A DNA stretch of 18,688 nt from UBA4093 sp036676455 (lineage in GTDB: Bacteria > Cyanobacteriota > Sericytochromatia > S15B-MN24 > UBA4093): assembly GCA_036676455.1 (NCBI GenBank), contig JAKFCW010000122.1:1-18688 (forward strand), given 5' to 3'. Both the position numbers and the translations under genes were made by a program. Position 1 is the first letter of the stretch. Each line of letters opens with the position of its first letter. This document shows positions 8,662 to 16,096 of the stretch, one piece after another. The notes under the pieces were generated by a model, which saw only the letters and a program-made list of their open reading frames with translations, was not told the DNA's origin and did not search any database.

Positions 8662-9486
8662 ATGCCTCAGATCCCCCTCGAAGACCTTTACAACGACGTG
8701 CTCTCCAAGGCCGCCATCGGCCTATCGATCAAGCCTGCGGAGCTGGCCGCCCGAGCCAACCTCGAAACGCCCACCGTTCAGAAGGTGCTGAAAGGCGATT
8801 TCGACGAGAAGACGGTTCGGCAACTCGCCCCCTTGCTGGCCCTAGGCGAGGAGCAGCTGGTCGCGCTGGGAAAAGGCGCCTACGCCCCCGAGGTCTCGCC
8901 TCTCGACGGTCTGCTGGGCTTCAACACCCCATACGACGACTTCTTTGTGAACGCCTACCTGGTCTGGGACGATGCAAGCAAGCAGGCCGTCGTCTTCGAC
9001 ACCGGCACCGATCCGGACGCCATCCTGAAGGCCATAAAGGACCGCGGCTTGAAGGTCGAACGCTTGCTCATGACCCACTCGCACCAGGACCACATCATGG
9101 GCCTGGACGCACTGCGCCAGGGCACCGGAGCGCCGGCTCACATCTCCCCCAAGGAGGCCGTCCCCGGGGCCGAGGGCGTCGAGCCGGGGCAAACCTTCCA
9201 GGTCGGCAAGCTGACGATCAAGGCCCTCTCCACCTGGGGGCACTCGGCCGGCGGAACGTCCTACCTCGTCACCGGCCTGTCCAGGCCCGTGGTCGTGGTG
9301 GGAGACGCCCTCTTCGCCGCCTCGATGGGGCGCGGCAACGTCTCCTACCCGGAAGCGCTCGCCAACAACCGCCGCGAGCTCTTCTCGCTTCCGGATGAGA
9401 CGGTGATCGCCCCCGGCCACGGCCCGTTGACCACCGTCGGACTCGAGAAGAAAAACAACCCGTTCTACCCCGAATTCGCGCGCTAA
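8662..9486 (+). CDS. HTH domain fused to metallo-beta-lactamase-fold hydrolase
   Basis: A 274-aa protein. Residues ~1-72 are helical and look like a short XRE-type helix-turn-helix (PAELAARANLETPTVQKVL). Residues ~85-265 form a metallo-beta-lactamase fold with the complete metal set: THSHQDH at 138-144 (H139, H141, D143, H144), H194 in WGHSAGG, D215 in VGDALF and H253 in PGHGPL. The pattern suits glyoxalase II-like thioester hydrolases, but the substrate cannot be told. No signal peptide or membrane segment is seen, so it is probably cytoplasmic. It starts 14 nt after the methylase stop with GAAGGGAG as ribosome site, so it is probably in the same operon. The N-terminal HTH may bind DNA or serve only as an interaction domain. 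Confidence 0.75.
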   Translation: MPQIPLEDLYNDVLSKAAIGLSIKPAELAARANLETPTVQKVLKGDFDEKTVRQLAPLLALGEEQLVALGKGAYAPEVSPLDGLLGFNTPYDDFFVNAYLVWDDASKQAVVFDTGTDPDAILKAIKDRGLKVERLLMTHSHQDHIMGLDALRQGTGAPAHISPKEAVPGAEGVEPGQTFQVGKLTIKALSTWGHSAGGTSYLVTGLSRPVVVVGDALFAASMGRGNVSYPEALANNRRELFSLPDETVIAPGHGPLTTVGLEKKNNPFYPEFAR

Positions 9487-9511
9487 CGCCGCCAGCCGAC
9501 GAGGAGGAACC

Positions 9512-10414
9512 ATGGCCAGCAATCTTGGATCCCGTCCCATCGCGTTCGTCGGTGTCGGTCGCATGGGGGCCAACATGGCGCGCCGCTTGAAGGAAACGGG
9601 CCATGCCGTCGTGGCCGTTTACGACGCCAACCATGACGCCGCTCAGAGCCTCGCCACCGAACTGGGGGCGAAAGCCTGCACGACGCTTTCGGAGGTGAGC
9701 GACCTCGCCGAGATCATCTTCACGGTGATCTCGGATGACGCCGCCATGCGAGCGATCTTCCAGGCTCCTGACGACAACCTCTTGCAGCAGGCGCAAGGCA
9801 AGCTCTTCATCAACTGCGCGACGCTGACCCCGGCGGTCCACCAGGACATGGAACTCGCCGCGCGGAAGGCCGGCGCAAGGGCGCTCGAGGCCTGTATGGC
9901 CGCGAGCATCGCCCAGGCGCGGCAAGGCACGCTCTTTTTGATGTGCGGCGGCCGTCGTGAGGTCTTCGAGGAGGCCAGGCCCTTGCTCGAGACCCTGAGC
10001 GCTGATCTGCGCTACATCGGGCCGGCGGGTGAAGCCAGCAAGGTCAAAGCCCTCGTGAACATGGTCATGAACATCAACACCGCCGGGCTCGCCGAAGGCC
10101 TGGCCCTCGGCGACGCGCTGGGCCTGGATCTCACGATGCTGCGGGAGGTCTTTTCTCGGACAGGGGCCCATTCTCGGGTGCTGGAAACCGACGGCGAGGA
10201 CATGCAGAACCACGATCATGCCTGCTACTTCTCGGCGGCGCATGCCGCGAAGGACTCGGGCATCGCCGCGCGGATGGGCCAGGACCTCGGGATGATCCTG
10301 CCCCTCGCCGAGGCCACCCGACTGCAATACCAGCGCATGAACGCCTACGGACTCGGCGAGCTGGACAAGTCGGGCGTGGCCGAACTGACCTTCAAGGGCC
10401 GCTTCGGCGTATAA
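9512..10414 (+). CDS. 3-hydroxyisobutyrate dehydrogenase-family NAD(P)-dependent oxidoreductase
   Basis: A 300-aa beta-hydroxyacid dehydrogenase of normal family length. The Rossmann motif GVGRMG is at 14-19, with D38 at the end of strand 2, which hints at NAD preference. The catalytic-lysine segment GEASKVKALVNMVM (173-186) aligns with GNGAKMKLVVNM of GLYR1-type reductases and places the lysine at K179. The substrate-binding motif, normally (D/E)AP-V-S-G-(S/G), reads EACMAAS at 126-132, so the usual Ser-Gly is replaced by Ala-Ala. The real substrate may therefore differ from known semialdehydes. It lies 25 nt downstream of the hydrolase gene with GAGGAGG ahead of the ATG, as the last gene of the directon. 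Family confidence is high, function low. Confidence 0.85.
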   Translation: MASNLGSRPIAFVGVGRMGANMARRLKETGHAVVAVYDANHDAAQSLATELGAKACTTLSEVSDLAEIIFTVISDDAAMRAIFQAPDDNLLQQAQGKLFINCATLTPAVHQDMELAARKAGARALEACMAASIAQARQGTLFLMCGGRREVFEEARPLLETLSADLRYIGPAGEASKVKALVNMVMNINTAGLAEGLALGDALGLDLTMLREVFSRTGAHSRVLETDGEDMQNHDHACYFSAAHAAKDSGIAARMGQDLGMILPLAEATRLQYQRMNAYGLGELDKSGVAELTFKGRFGV

Positions 10415-10426
10415 AGAAAAAGCCAC

Positions 10427-10477
10427 CCGCCACCACCTGAATGCAGCCTTGCGTTAACCAGCATTCAGGTGGGGCGG
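10427..10477 (-). terminator. Strong hairpin after the four-gene directon; terminator-like on the minus strand
   Basis: Arms CCGCC-A-CCACCTGAATGC (10427-10444) and GCATTCAGGTGGGGCGG (10461-10477) pair over 17 bp with one bulged A (10432) and a 16-nt loop. The U-tract follows only when read on the minus strand (CTTTTTCTTT, 10421-10412). It therefore fits a terminator for leftward transcripts from the small gene at 10666-10941. It may also stabilise or end the plus-strand operon transcript, which ends 12 nt before it. Confidence 0.55.
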
Positions 10478-10665
10478 ATGACCAAGTCCATAATACCCGA
10501 CATGGATGTCAGAAAACAAGAACATTTTTAAATTAATCGAAAATAGTTCACAATGCAGGCCTGAGGCCGCATCGAGCCCTCCCTCGCCACCAAACACGCC
10601 GAGACGAGACGGTTCTCGCCGCGCCTGACGCAGATAGGGGGGTCAGGCTCTTTGGTGATACGACC
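10478..10665. other. Intergenic region without recognised gene
   Basis: Contains a conspicuous AT-rich stretch (10511-10555). On the minus strand that stretch holds TTGTGA, 17 nt, TAAAAA, a possible leftward promoter with no evident target except the hairpin. Nothing else could be supported. Confidence 0.3.
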
Positions 10666-10941
10666 TTAAGATTGGCTGCGACGGGTTTGCTCCGGCATGG
10701 CCCGGCCTTGCTTGGCCTGGGGCAACGTGACCTCAAGGGCCTGACCCGCCATGATGCGCCGCTTGTACTCGCAGAACCAGTTCGCCACTCCCGCGAGGCT
10801 CGACATGTCGAAGCCGGCCGCCGTCCCCATCTCGAGGAAGCTCTCGGAGAGTCCGAGGCTCTCCTGGAAGCTGGGCTTTTTATTGCGGGCCAACTCCGCG
10901 CCACGCTCCGCTTCCCGGACATCGAATGCCTCATCTTGCAT
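10666..10941 (-). CDS. Small hypothetical protein (91 aa)
   Basis: Not recognised. The ATG at 10941 is preceded by AGGGAGG at 10 nt spacing, which supports this start over the longer reading from 11010. The product is hydrophilic, starts MQDEAFDVREAERGAEL, has a more hydrophobic middle (GFDMSSLAGVANWFCEY) and a basic tail, and shows no signal peptide or membrane helix. Downstream, ~190 nt away, is a hairpin whose U-tract is on this strand. The opposite-strand reading frame over the same DNA lacks a ribosome site. It could be a small accessory or regulatory protein; alternatively the frame is spurious. Confidence 0.45.
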   Translation of the reverse strand: MQDEAFDVREAERGAELARNKKPSFQESLGLSESFLEMGTAAGFDMSSLAGVANWFCEYKRRIMAGQALEVTLPQAKQGRAMPEQTRRSQS

Positions 10942-11258
10942 AGTGGCGCCGCCTCCCTTTTCAAGAAAGCTCTCGGTGCTGCATGTCGAGGACCATGATT
11001 TCACGTTCACGGAGTTGTGTCCAGAACGAAATTACGTTACCTCGTAATAAAGCGCCGTTCATGGCCATGAACCAGCGCCGAGCGGTTCTGCCGATTGACA
11101 AGTCTGAGGCTAACCTACAAGCTCTTGAGGGAGCATGAAGCAGGCAAGACGAGGGCTAGAGTGGTAGCGCCCCCTCCTGCACGGCATGCCCACATCAAGT
11201 TGGCTGGCTTAACCAGCAGGGTGTTGCACGCTGCATCAGCGAATCCAGGAGAACGACC
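10942..11258. promoter_or_regulatory. Divergent regulatory region with two palindromes and a candidate promoter
   Basis: The region lies between a leftward small gene and the rightward DUF2079 gene. It contains ATTACG-ttacct-CGTAAT (6-bp arms, about 11031-11048) and a perfect 16-bp palindrome GTTCATGGCCATGAAC (11057-11072), both possible operators. TTGACA (11095-11100), a 15-nt spacer and TACAAG (11116-11121) form a possible promoter towards the DUF2079 gene. The DUF2079 ribosome site is CCAGGAG, 8 nt before the ATG at 11259. Confidence 0.35.
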
Positions 11259-12758
11259 ATGACTCGCCCTTCCCCGCTCTCGCCCGATCCGTCCACGGAG
11301 ACCGTGTCAGCCCCTCCGCATCAGGCCCAGCCGGAAGGTCTCCCCATGGGCGCTTCCGACCGGCGCTTCCTCACCATCCTGGTCGGCGCGAGCACCTTGC
11401 TCCTGTTCATCGCCAGCAGCCTGCGTCACTCCCTGCTGCAAAGCAACCTCTTCGACCTGGGCATCTTCGATCAGGCCCTCTTCCTGCTCAGCCGCGGCAT
11501 GCATCCCCAGTCCACCACCATGGGCTTCCACATCCTGGGGGATCACGCGGCCTTCATCCTCTACCCCCTGTCCGGGCTCTACGCGATTTTTCCCCATGTG
11601 GGCTGGCTCTTCCTGGTGCAGTCCCTGAGCCTGAGCCTGGCCGCAATCCCGGTCTTCAAGATCGCCCGGTCCATCGGGCTGTCACAAGCCTGGGCGCGCG
11701 CGCTCGCCTTGAGCACGTTGCTCTACCCGTCACTCTTCAACACCAACCTCTTTGACTTCCACCCCGAGGTCATCGCCCTTCCCGCCCTGCTCTGGGCCTG
11801 CTGGGCCGCGATGGCCGGCAGGACCATTCCCCTGGTTCTCGCCGTGCTGATCGCCCTGAGCTGCAAAGAGGTCGTCAGCCTCACCGTGCTCGCCATGGGA
11901 GCCTGGCTCTGGTTGATCGGCAAAAGGAGCTACGGCGTGCTGCTCGCGGGAATGGGCGCGGCCTGGTTCGTCTTCTCGACGCGCTACGTGATCCCCACGT
12001 TCTCGGGCCGTGGACCTGCCGCCATGGGCCGCTACCCTTACCTGGGCGACACCATGGGGGAGATGATCCGCAACGCCGTCCTTCACCCCGATCTGATTCT
12101 GGGGCGAATCTTCGCCCCAGAGGCCCTCGGCTACTATCTCCTGCTGCTCTGCCCCTTGCTGATCGTCTTGCACGTCAAGGAATGGAAGGCCGTGATTCCC
12201 GCCCTCCCCATGCTCCTCTTGAATGTCCTCGCCGTGAACGCGACCCAGCGGGATCTGATCCACCAGTACACTCTGCCCATCTTCCCGTTCCTGCTGATCG
12301 CCGCGGCCCTCTCGATCAAGCGCTTCGAGGGAACGCGACGCTGGCTCAGTCCCCGGGTCCTGACGGCCTGGTCCCTCGTGGCCTTCCTGGCGCTGGCCAA
12401 GGTCGGCTACTTCGGCTCGATCTATCTCAGCAACCTTTCGAATCGGGCGTCGGTTCAGCAGGCGATCGCCCTGATCGACGACCGAGGCAGCGTCCTCACC
12501 ACCTCGAACCTGGCGGCCCAGCTCAGCCATCGCCCCGTGATCGAGATGACCAATGAAGCCAAGGGCCTCGACGCTGCCCTGGCGCCTGGCTACGATCACA
12601 TCCTGCTCGATCTCCACCATCCGGCTTGGCCCAGCAGCGAAGCCTTCGCCTTGGCACTGCGCGACCGCTTGCTGGCATCCCCGACCTATCGCCCCACGTT
12701 CCAGGAGAACGGCGTGGTGCTGTTTCAAGCAGAGCGGGCCTTTCGCGACGCGCGATAA
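11259..12758 (+). CDS. DUF2079 family polytopic membrane protein
   Basis: A 499-aa integral membrane protein. After a ~35-aa soluble, proline-rich N-terminus it has many hydrophobic segments (first ~37-53), ending near residue 385, followed by a ~110-residue soluble tail. Family features visible are the early NLFDLGIFDQALFLL segment (~64-78), GDHAAF, HPEV in a loop (~168), a conserved KE (~208) and the late DLIHQYTLPI. These match PF09852, proteins of unknown function that resemble GT-C glycosyltransferases in topology, including an early acidic first loop. A cell-envelope glycosylation role would fit the neighbouring rmlD and nucleotidyltransferase but is inference. It converges with the cupin gene, 18 nt between stops, with no terminator seen. 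Confidence 0.8.
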   Translation: MTRPSPLSPDPSTETVSAPPHQAQPEGLPMGASDRRFLTILVGASTLLLFIASSLRHSLLQSNLFDLGIFDQALFLLSRGMHPQSTTMGFHILGDHAAFILYPLSGLYAIFPHVGWLFLVQSLSLSLAAIPVFKIARSIGLSQAWARALALSTLLYPSLFNTNLFDFHPEVIALPALLWACWAAMAGRTIPLVLAVLIALSCKEVVSLTVLAMGAWLWLIGKRSYGVLLAGMGAAWFVFSTRYVIPTFSGRGPAAMGRYPYLGDTMGEMIRNAVLHPDLILGRIFAPEALGYYLLLLCPLLIVLHVKEWKAVIPALPMLLLNVLAVNATQRDLIHQYTLPIFPFLLIAAALSIKRFEGTRRWLSPRVLTAWSLVAFLALAKVGYFGSIYLSNLSNRASVQQAIALIDDRGSVLTTSNLAAQLSHRPVIEMTNEAKGLDAALAPGYDHILLDLHHPAWPSSEAFALALRDRLLASPTYRPTFQENGVVLFQAERAFRDAR

Positions 12759-12776
12759 AGAAGGTGATTGGCAGCG

Positions 12777-13352
12777 CTACTCGCTGGTTTTCCCGTCAAA
12801 CTGCTTGTGCTGCCTGTCGGCTTCCGCCTTGGAGCGCTGCAGCACGTCGCGACGGTGCACCGGGGGGGCGTAGAGCGTGTAGATCTTTAGCGGCTTCGTC
12901 CCCGTGTTTCGTACGTTGTGGCGCGCTCCCCCAGGCACGATGATGGCGAAGCCCTCCGAAACATGGTGTTTGAGGCCATCGATGACGACGTCTCCTTCGC
13001 CCGCTTCGACGCGGAAGAACTGGTCGCCGCTCGCATGCTCCTCTTCCCCGATCTCCTCACCGGGCTTCAGCGACATCAGCACGAGCTGCAGGTGCTTCCC
13101 CGTGTAAAGGACCTGGCGGTAGTTCTCGTTCGCCATGGTGAGGCGATCGATGTTATCGACAAACCCCTTCTTGAGAGTGGGCGCCTCACCGGTTTGCGCC
13201 ACTGCGCTCGCCGACGTCACTTGCATGAGCCTTGATAGGGACATGCCGCCCTTACCACCCTCCAGCATCGATGGCTGATCAGCGCATCCCGCGGCCGCCA
13301 GGCAGGCGACGAGCGCCGTGCTGGCAGCCAGACGAATACCCATACTTGGCAT
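12777..13352 (-). CDS. Exported cupin-domain lipoprotein
   Basis: A 191-aa protein. The N-terminus MPSMGIRLAASTALVACLAA leads into an AGC lipobox (Cys about 23), so a lipid-anchored export product is likely, although position -3 is Ala rather than the usual Leu. The rest is a single cupin barrel: motif 1 with GEEIGEEEH...DQFFRVEAGEG and motif 2 with PGGARHNV, carrying the His/Glu/Gln-type metal ligands, and ending FDGKTSE. That core is close to a widespread family of ~120-aa cytoplasmic cupins of unknown substrate, so the added signal is unusual. The ATG at 13352 lies 8 nt after AGGAGG; the upstream GTG at 13361 abuts that site and is rejected. Confidence 0.8.
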   Translation of the reverse strand: MPSMGIRLAASTALVACLAAAGCADQPSMLEGGKGGMSLSRLMQVTSASAVAQTGEAPTLKKGFVDNIDRLTMANENYRQVLYTGKHLQLVLMSLKPGEEIGEEEHASGDQFFRVEAGEGDVVIDGLKHHVSEGFAIIVPGGARHNVRNTGTKPLKIYTLYAPPVHRRDVLQRSKAEADRQHKQFDGKTSE

Positions 13353-13612
13353 GGCATTCACCTCCTATAGCTAACGTCGTTTCTGCAGGTCAGCGAGCTT
13401 GACGATTCAACCGATTGACGACTGTCTCGCGGCTAACGCTCGCTGCCTTACGAATCAGCCGCGGGCGCTAAGGTCAACCGATATTAAGCCAGCCGTAGCC
13501 CCTCGGCAACGACCGACTGGTCGTGCGCATGGAAGTGAAGCTCCATCTCTTCGCAGGCAGTACGCGGAGGTGGGTTCAGTTCTGCGAAGTTGTTGAACAG
13601 GAGTTGAGCAGA
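13353..13612. other. Intergenic region between tRNA-Arg terminator and cupin gene
   Basis: No gene supported. It contains the AGGAGG ribosome site of the cupin gene (13362-13367). Short reading frames here lack ribosome sites. A TTGAAT box is present on the minus strand but no matching -10 could be assigned. Confidence 0.3.
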
Positions 13613-13614
13613 AG

Positions 13615-13653
13615 CAAAAACGCGGGTCCGACCAAATGGCCGAAACCCGCGTT
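13615..13653 (-). terminator. Rho-independent terminator of tRNA-Arg
   Basis: On the minus strand AACGCGGGT (13653-13645) pairs with ACCCGCGTT (13627-13619), giving a 9-bp stem with a 17-nt loop. It is followed by a T-run (TTTTT including the stem end) and GCTTC. It begins only 6 nt after the tRNA 3' CCA, so it ends the tRNA transcript. Confidence 0.75.
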
Positions 13654-13658
13654 ATGAT

Positions 13659-13736
13659 TGGCGCCCCCGGAGGGATTCGAACCCCCGACCCTCTCCTTAG
13701 GACGGAGCAGCTCTATCCAGGCTGAGCTACGGAGGC
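13659..13736 (-). tRNA. tRNA-Arg (anticodon CCT)
   Basis: A 78-nt cloverleaf on the minus strand. Acceptor GCCTCCG pairs with CGGGGGC (one T-G pair), D-arm stem GCTC/GAGC. The anticodon stem has 4 pairs, and its loop GTCCTAA puts CCT at 34-36 after T33. T-arm GGGGG-TTCGAAT-CCCTC, discriminator G73 and encoded CCA. It reads AGG codons (arginine). Position 32 is G where C or T is usual and the 27-43 pair is G-A, small oddities in an otherwise normal tRNA. Confidence 0.93.
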
Positions 13737-13748
13737 CAGTGTCTACCT

Positions 13749-13759
13749 AGTATAGCACA
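13749..13759 (-). promoter_or_regulatory. Extended -10 promoter of tRNA-Arg
   Basis: On the minus strand TGC-TATACT (13757-13749) is an extended -10 element 12 nt upstream of the tRNA 5' end. No good -35 is present; where one would lie is a palindrome (13762-13780) that also covers the stop codon of the preceding GH57 gene. Confidence 0.55.
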
Positions 13760-13761
13760 AC

Positions 13762-13780
13762 CGCGGGTCAGTGACCCGCG
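13762..13780. repeat. Perfect 19-nt palindrome over the GH57 stop codon
   Basis: CGCGGGTCA-G-TGACCCGCG is a 9-bp inverted repeat around one central base. It contains the GH57 stop (13768-13770) and lies just upstream of the tRNA-Arg -10 element. No T-run follows, so it is a poor terminator; an operator or a short RNA hairpin separating the two transcripts are both possible. Confidence 0.45.
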
Positions 13781-15999
13781 ACGGGCACCTTGGGGGTGAT
13801 GTGCAGGGGAATCGCCCCATGACGAGGCAGTAACTCGGTGATGAGTCCATTGGAGCCGAGCGCGATCGCCACATGCACCTCAGCCCCATCCTCCTGGCGC
13901 AGCGACTTCAACGGAAGCGAGATATCGAGCACGTCCAGGTAGGCGATCCGCACGTAGGTCTTGAGGGCATGCCAGGTGTTGTACTCACCCGCCTGAGAGA
14001 GCACGGCATCCATCGGATCCCACGTCACCCGGACCTCGTGCGCGAAGTGCCAGTCCTGCATCGGGCAATCCGCCAGCTTGCAGTCGAAGTTGATCGGCGA
14101 GTTGAAGCGGACCTGCCCAGGGTAGCAGAGATAGACCGCCAGGGTGTCCCCCGGCGCGGGCATGAACGAGTCCGCGAACTCCACCCGCATGTAGAGGTTG
14201 GTGGCATCCGTGCCATAGCGTACCCGCCGGATGCCTTGCGTCGCGGCGTGCATCGCCCCCTGTCCCAGGGTGGGATCATAGACCCCGGCGTCCTTCCAGG
14301 TCTCGGCGGAAGCCAGCCGTCCGTCGACCGACGGAGTGACGGCGAACTCAGGGAGAGCCGGCGCCAGGGCTACGGCCCGTGCCACGGGTTCGAGAAGTTC
14401 CTCCGGAACGGGAAGCCCCAGCAACTGGTAGACGTTCTGCAGGTGAAGTCGGAATTGCCAGTCGAATAGGTCGTCCTGGCCGGAGTTATGGCCTTCACCG
14501 AACCACCAGAACCAATCGCTGCCCTCCGCGATGAAGATCTCCTCCTGGGCTGCCGCAAACCGAGGGTGATCCGGATGAGCGGCCAGGGCTTGGCGAGCCT
14601 TGTAGAGATAGTCCCAGGCGCGATTCTTGGTGGGATCCCCGATCCAGGTGGTGAAGTCCGAGTAGATCCAGGAGCCCGAATGGAGGCGATGCAGCGTCCG
14701 GCGGGGCTCATGCTCACGCAGATACTCACCGACCGTCACCATGTCGAGCTCGGAGTCCTGGGAGACCAGCTCGTAGAAGGCGTGCAGGAAGTCGGCTCCG
14801 TCCCGGGTGTAGTACTCCCAGCAGTTCTCGCCGTCCAGGGCGATCGTGACCAGATGCGCCTCGTCCTGGGGAAGGCGACTGCGAATGGCCTTCAAGCGGC
14901 CGTGCAGGTCGCGGGCGGCGTCCTGGGGAGCCATACGCGAGTACGAGAAGCCGATCAGATCTGAAAGCACGATGTCCCGGAAGACCATGGCGACGCGCTT
15001 GCCGTTCGACTCGGCCCAGTAGGGCTGGTAAAGAGTCGCGGGATCATGCAGCTGGCCGCCGCCGTCCCTGACCAGCTTGGCGCCCAGCGAATGAGCCAGG
15101 ACGCCTTCGTCGCTGACGATCCAATCGACGTCCTGGTCGGCCATCAACTCGACTACGGCGGGACTCACGGACTCTTCGGAGGGCCACATGCCGCGCGGAC
15201 GGTAGCCGAAGTTCTCGGCGAAGTAATCAAGACCCTTGCGCACCTGAGCGCGGGCATCCTCGGGATGCTGGTAACGATGCTGAGGCAAGGGCAGGCCGGG
15301 ACGCGCGACCCGGGCCGACTGGGTATCCACCAGCAGAGGCAGGATCGGGTGGTAGAAGGGAGTCGTGGTGAGCTCGATCCGGCCTTCGGCATGCATCCGG
15401 GTGTAGGTCGGGACGATCGCCCGGATCAGTTCCCGTTGCTTGGCGATGAGGAGCTCGCGCTCGTCCTGCGTGAAGTGCCGCCCCTTCCGGACCAGGGTCT
15501 TCAGGTCGGCATCGCTGGAAAGCCACATGGGGTCGAACCAGGCCAGGTTGAACCAGACCGTGAGGTCAAGCAGCTCCTGGTCGCTGAAGCGCTCTGAGGC
15601 CGCTTCGGCGGACATCTGAGCCATCAGCTCGTTACGCTTGTTGGCGAGCTCGAGGTAGCGCGGATAGGGGCGAAGCTGGTTCTCCCAGTTGAGATCGAAG
15701 AAGCGCTCGAGAAGGTAGGCCTTGTCGTCCGGGGTCATCCGGTCGGTGGGCCTGAGGGTGAGTTCGAGCGCGCGATCGATAGCCCCGTTTTGGCCGTAAT
15801 CGACCACCTGTTCGAGAAGGGACGGGACGAGGTTGAAGGTCTGGTGGATCTTGGGGTACTGGCGCAGGATCTCGACCATGTCGAGGTAGTCCTTGATGGC
15901 ATGCAGGCGAACCCATGGCATCAGGTAGCGGCCCGTCAAGCGATCCTTGTACAGCGGCTGATGCATGTGCCAGATCACGGCGACGCTCAGCTTAGACAT
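13768..15999 (-). CDS. Glycoside hydrolase family 57 (alpha-amylase/amylopullulanase-like)
   Basis: A 743-aa enzyme acting on alpha-1,4/1,6-glucans such as glycogen or starch. The GH57 conserved regions are in order: HMHQP at 11-15, GMWPSEES at 270-277, WIVSDEGVL at 293-301 with the probable nucleophile E298, and ALDGENCWEYY at 387-397 with the probable acid/base D389. The block DWFWWFGEGHNSGQDDLFD (~500) is typical of the amylopullulanase-like subgroup. Residues ~555-743 look like a beta-rich CBM9/DOMON-like domain (YGTDATNLYMRVEF). No signal peptide is seen, so it is probably intracellular and works on storage glycogen. The start ATG follows GAGGTG by 8 nt. It is divergent from the phosphoesterase-like gene and is followed by tRNA-Arg. 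Exact specificity (hydrolase or transferase) cannot be read from sequence. Confidence 0.88.
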   Translation of the reverse strand: MSKLSVAVIWHMHQPLYKDRLTGRYLMPWVRLHAIKDYLDMVEILRQYPKIHQTFNLVPSLLEQVVDYGQNGAIDRALELTLRPTDRMTPDDKAYLLERFFDLNWENQLRPYPRYLELANKRNELMAQMSAEAASERFSDQELLDLTVWFNLAWFDPMWLSSDADLKTLVRKGRHFTQDERELLIAKQRELIRAIVPTYTRMHAEGRIELTTTPFYHPILPLLVDTQSARVARPGLPLPQHRYQHPEDARAQVRKGLDYFAENFGYRPRGMWPSEESVSPAVVELMADQDVDWIVSDEGVLAHSLGAKLVRDGGGQLHDPATLYQPYWAESNGKRVAMVFRDIVLSDLIGFSYSRMAPQDAARDLHGRLKAIRSRLPQDEAHLVTIALDGENCWEYYTRDGADFLHAFYELVSQDSELDMVTVGEYLREHEPRRTLHRLHSGSWIYSDFTTWIGDPTKNRAWDYLYKARQALAAHPDHPRFAAAQEEIFIAEGSDWFWWFGEGHNSGQDDLFDWQFRLHLQNVYQLLGLPVPEELLEPVARAVALAPALPEFAVTPSVDGRLASAETWKDAGVYDPTLGQGAMHAATQGIRRVRYGTDATNLYMRVEFADSFMPAPGDTLAVYLCYPGQVRFNSPINFDCKLADCPMQDWHFAHEVRVTWDPMDAVLSQAGEYNTWHALKTYVRIAYLDVLDISLPLKSLRQEDGAEVHVAIALGSNGLITELLPRHGAIPLHITPKVPVAGH

Positions 16000-16039
16000 T
16001 CCAGCACCTCATCGAATACAGTCTCGCCAAATGGCCTCT

Positions 16040-16048
16040 ACTATACCA
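16040..16048 (-). promoter_or_regulatory. Candidate extended -10 promoter of the GH57 gene
   Basis: On the minus strand TGG-TATAGT (16048-16040) gives a predicted start near 16033 and a ~34-nt leader before the ATG at 15999. No clear -35 box. Confidence 0.4.
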
Positions 16049-16087
16049 TACCTCAGGTCTTGACTACTTTTGAGGCCCTTGAAGCCG

Positions 16088-16096
16088 TGGTATGAT
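16088..16096 (+). promoter_or_regulatory. Candidate extended -10 promoter of the phosphoesterase-like gene
   Basis: TG-G-TATGAT on the plus strand, with a weak TTGAGG 15 nt upstream (16070-16075). The predicted start near 16103 lies beyond the first possible ATG (16092), which supports the later ATG at 16140 as the true start. Confidence 0.4.
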
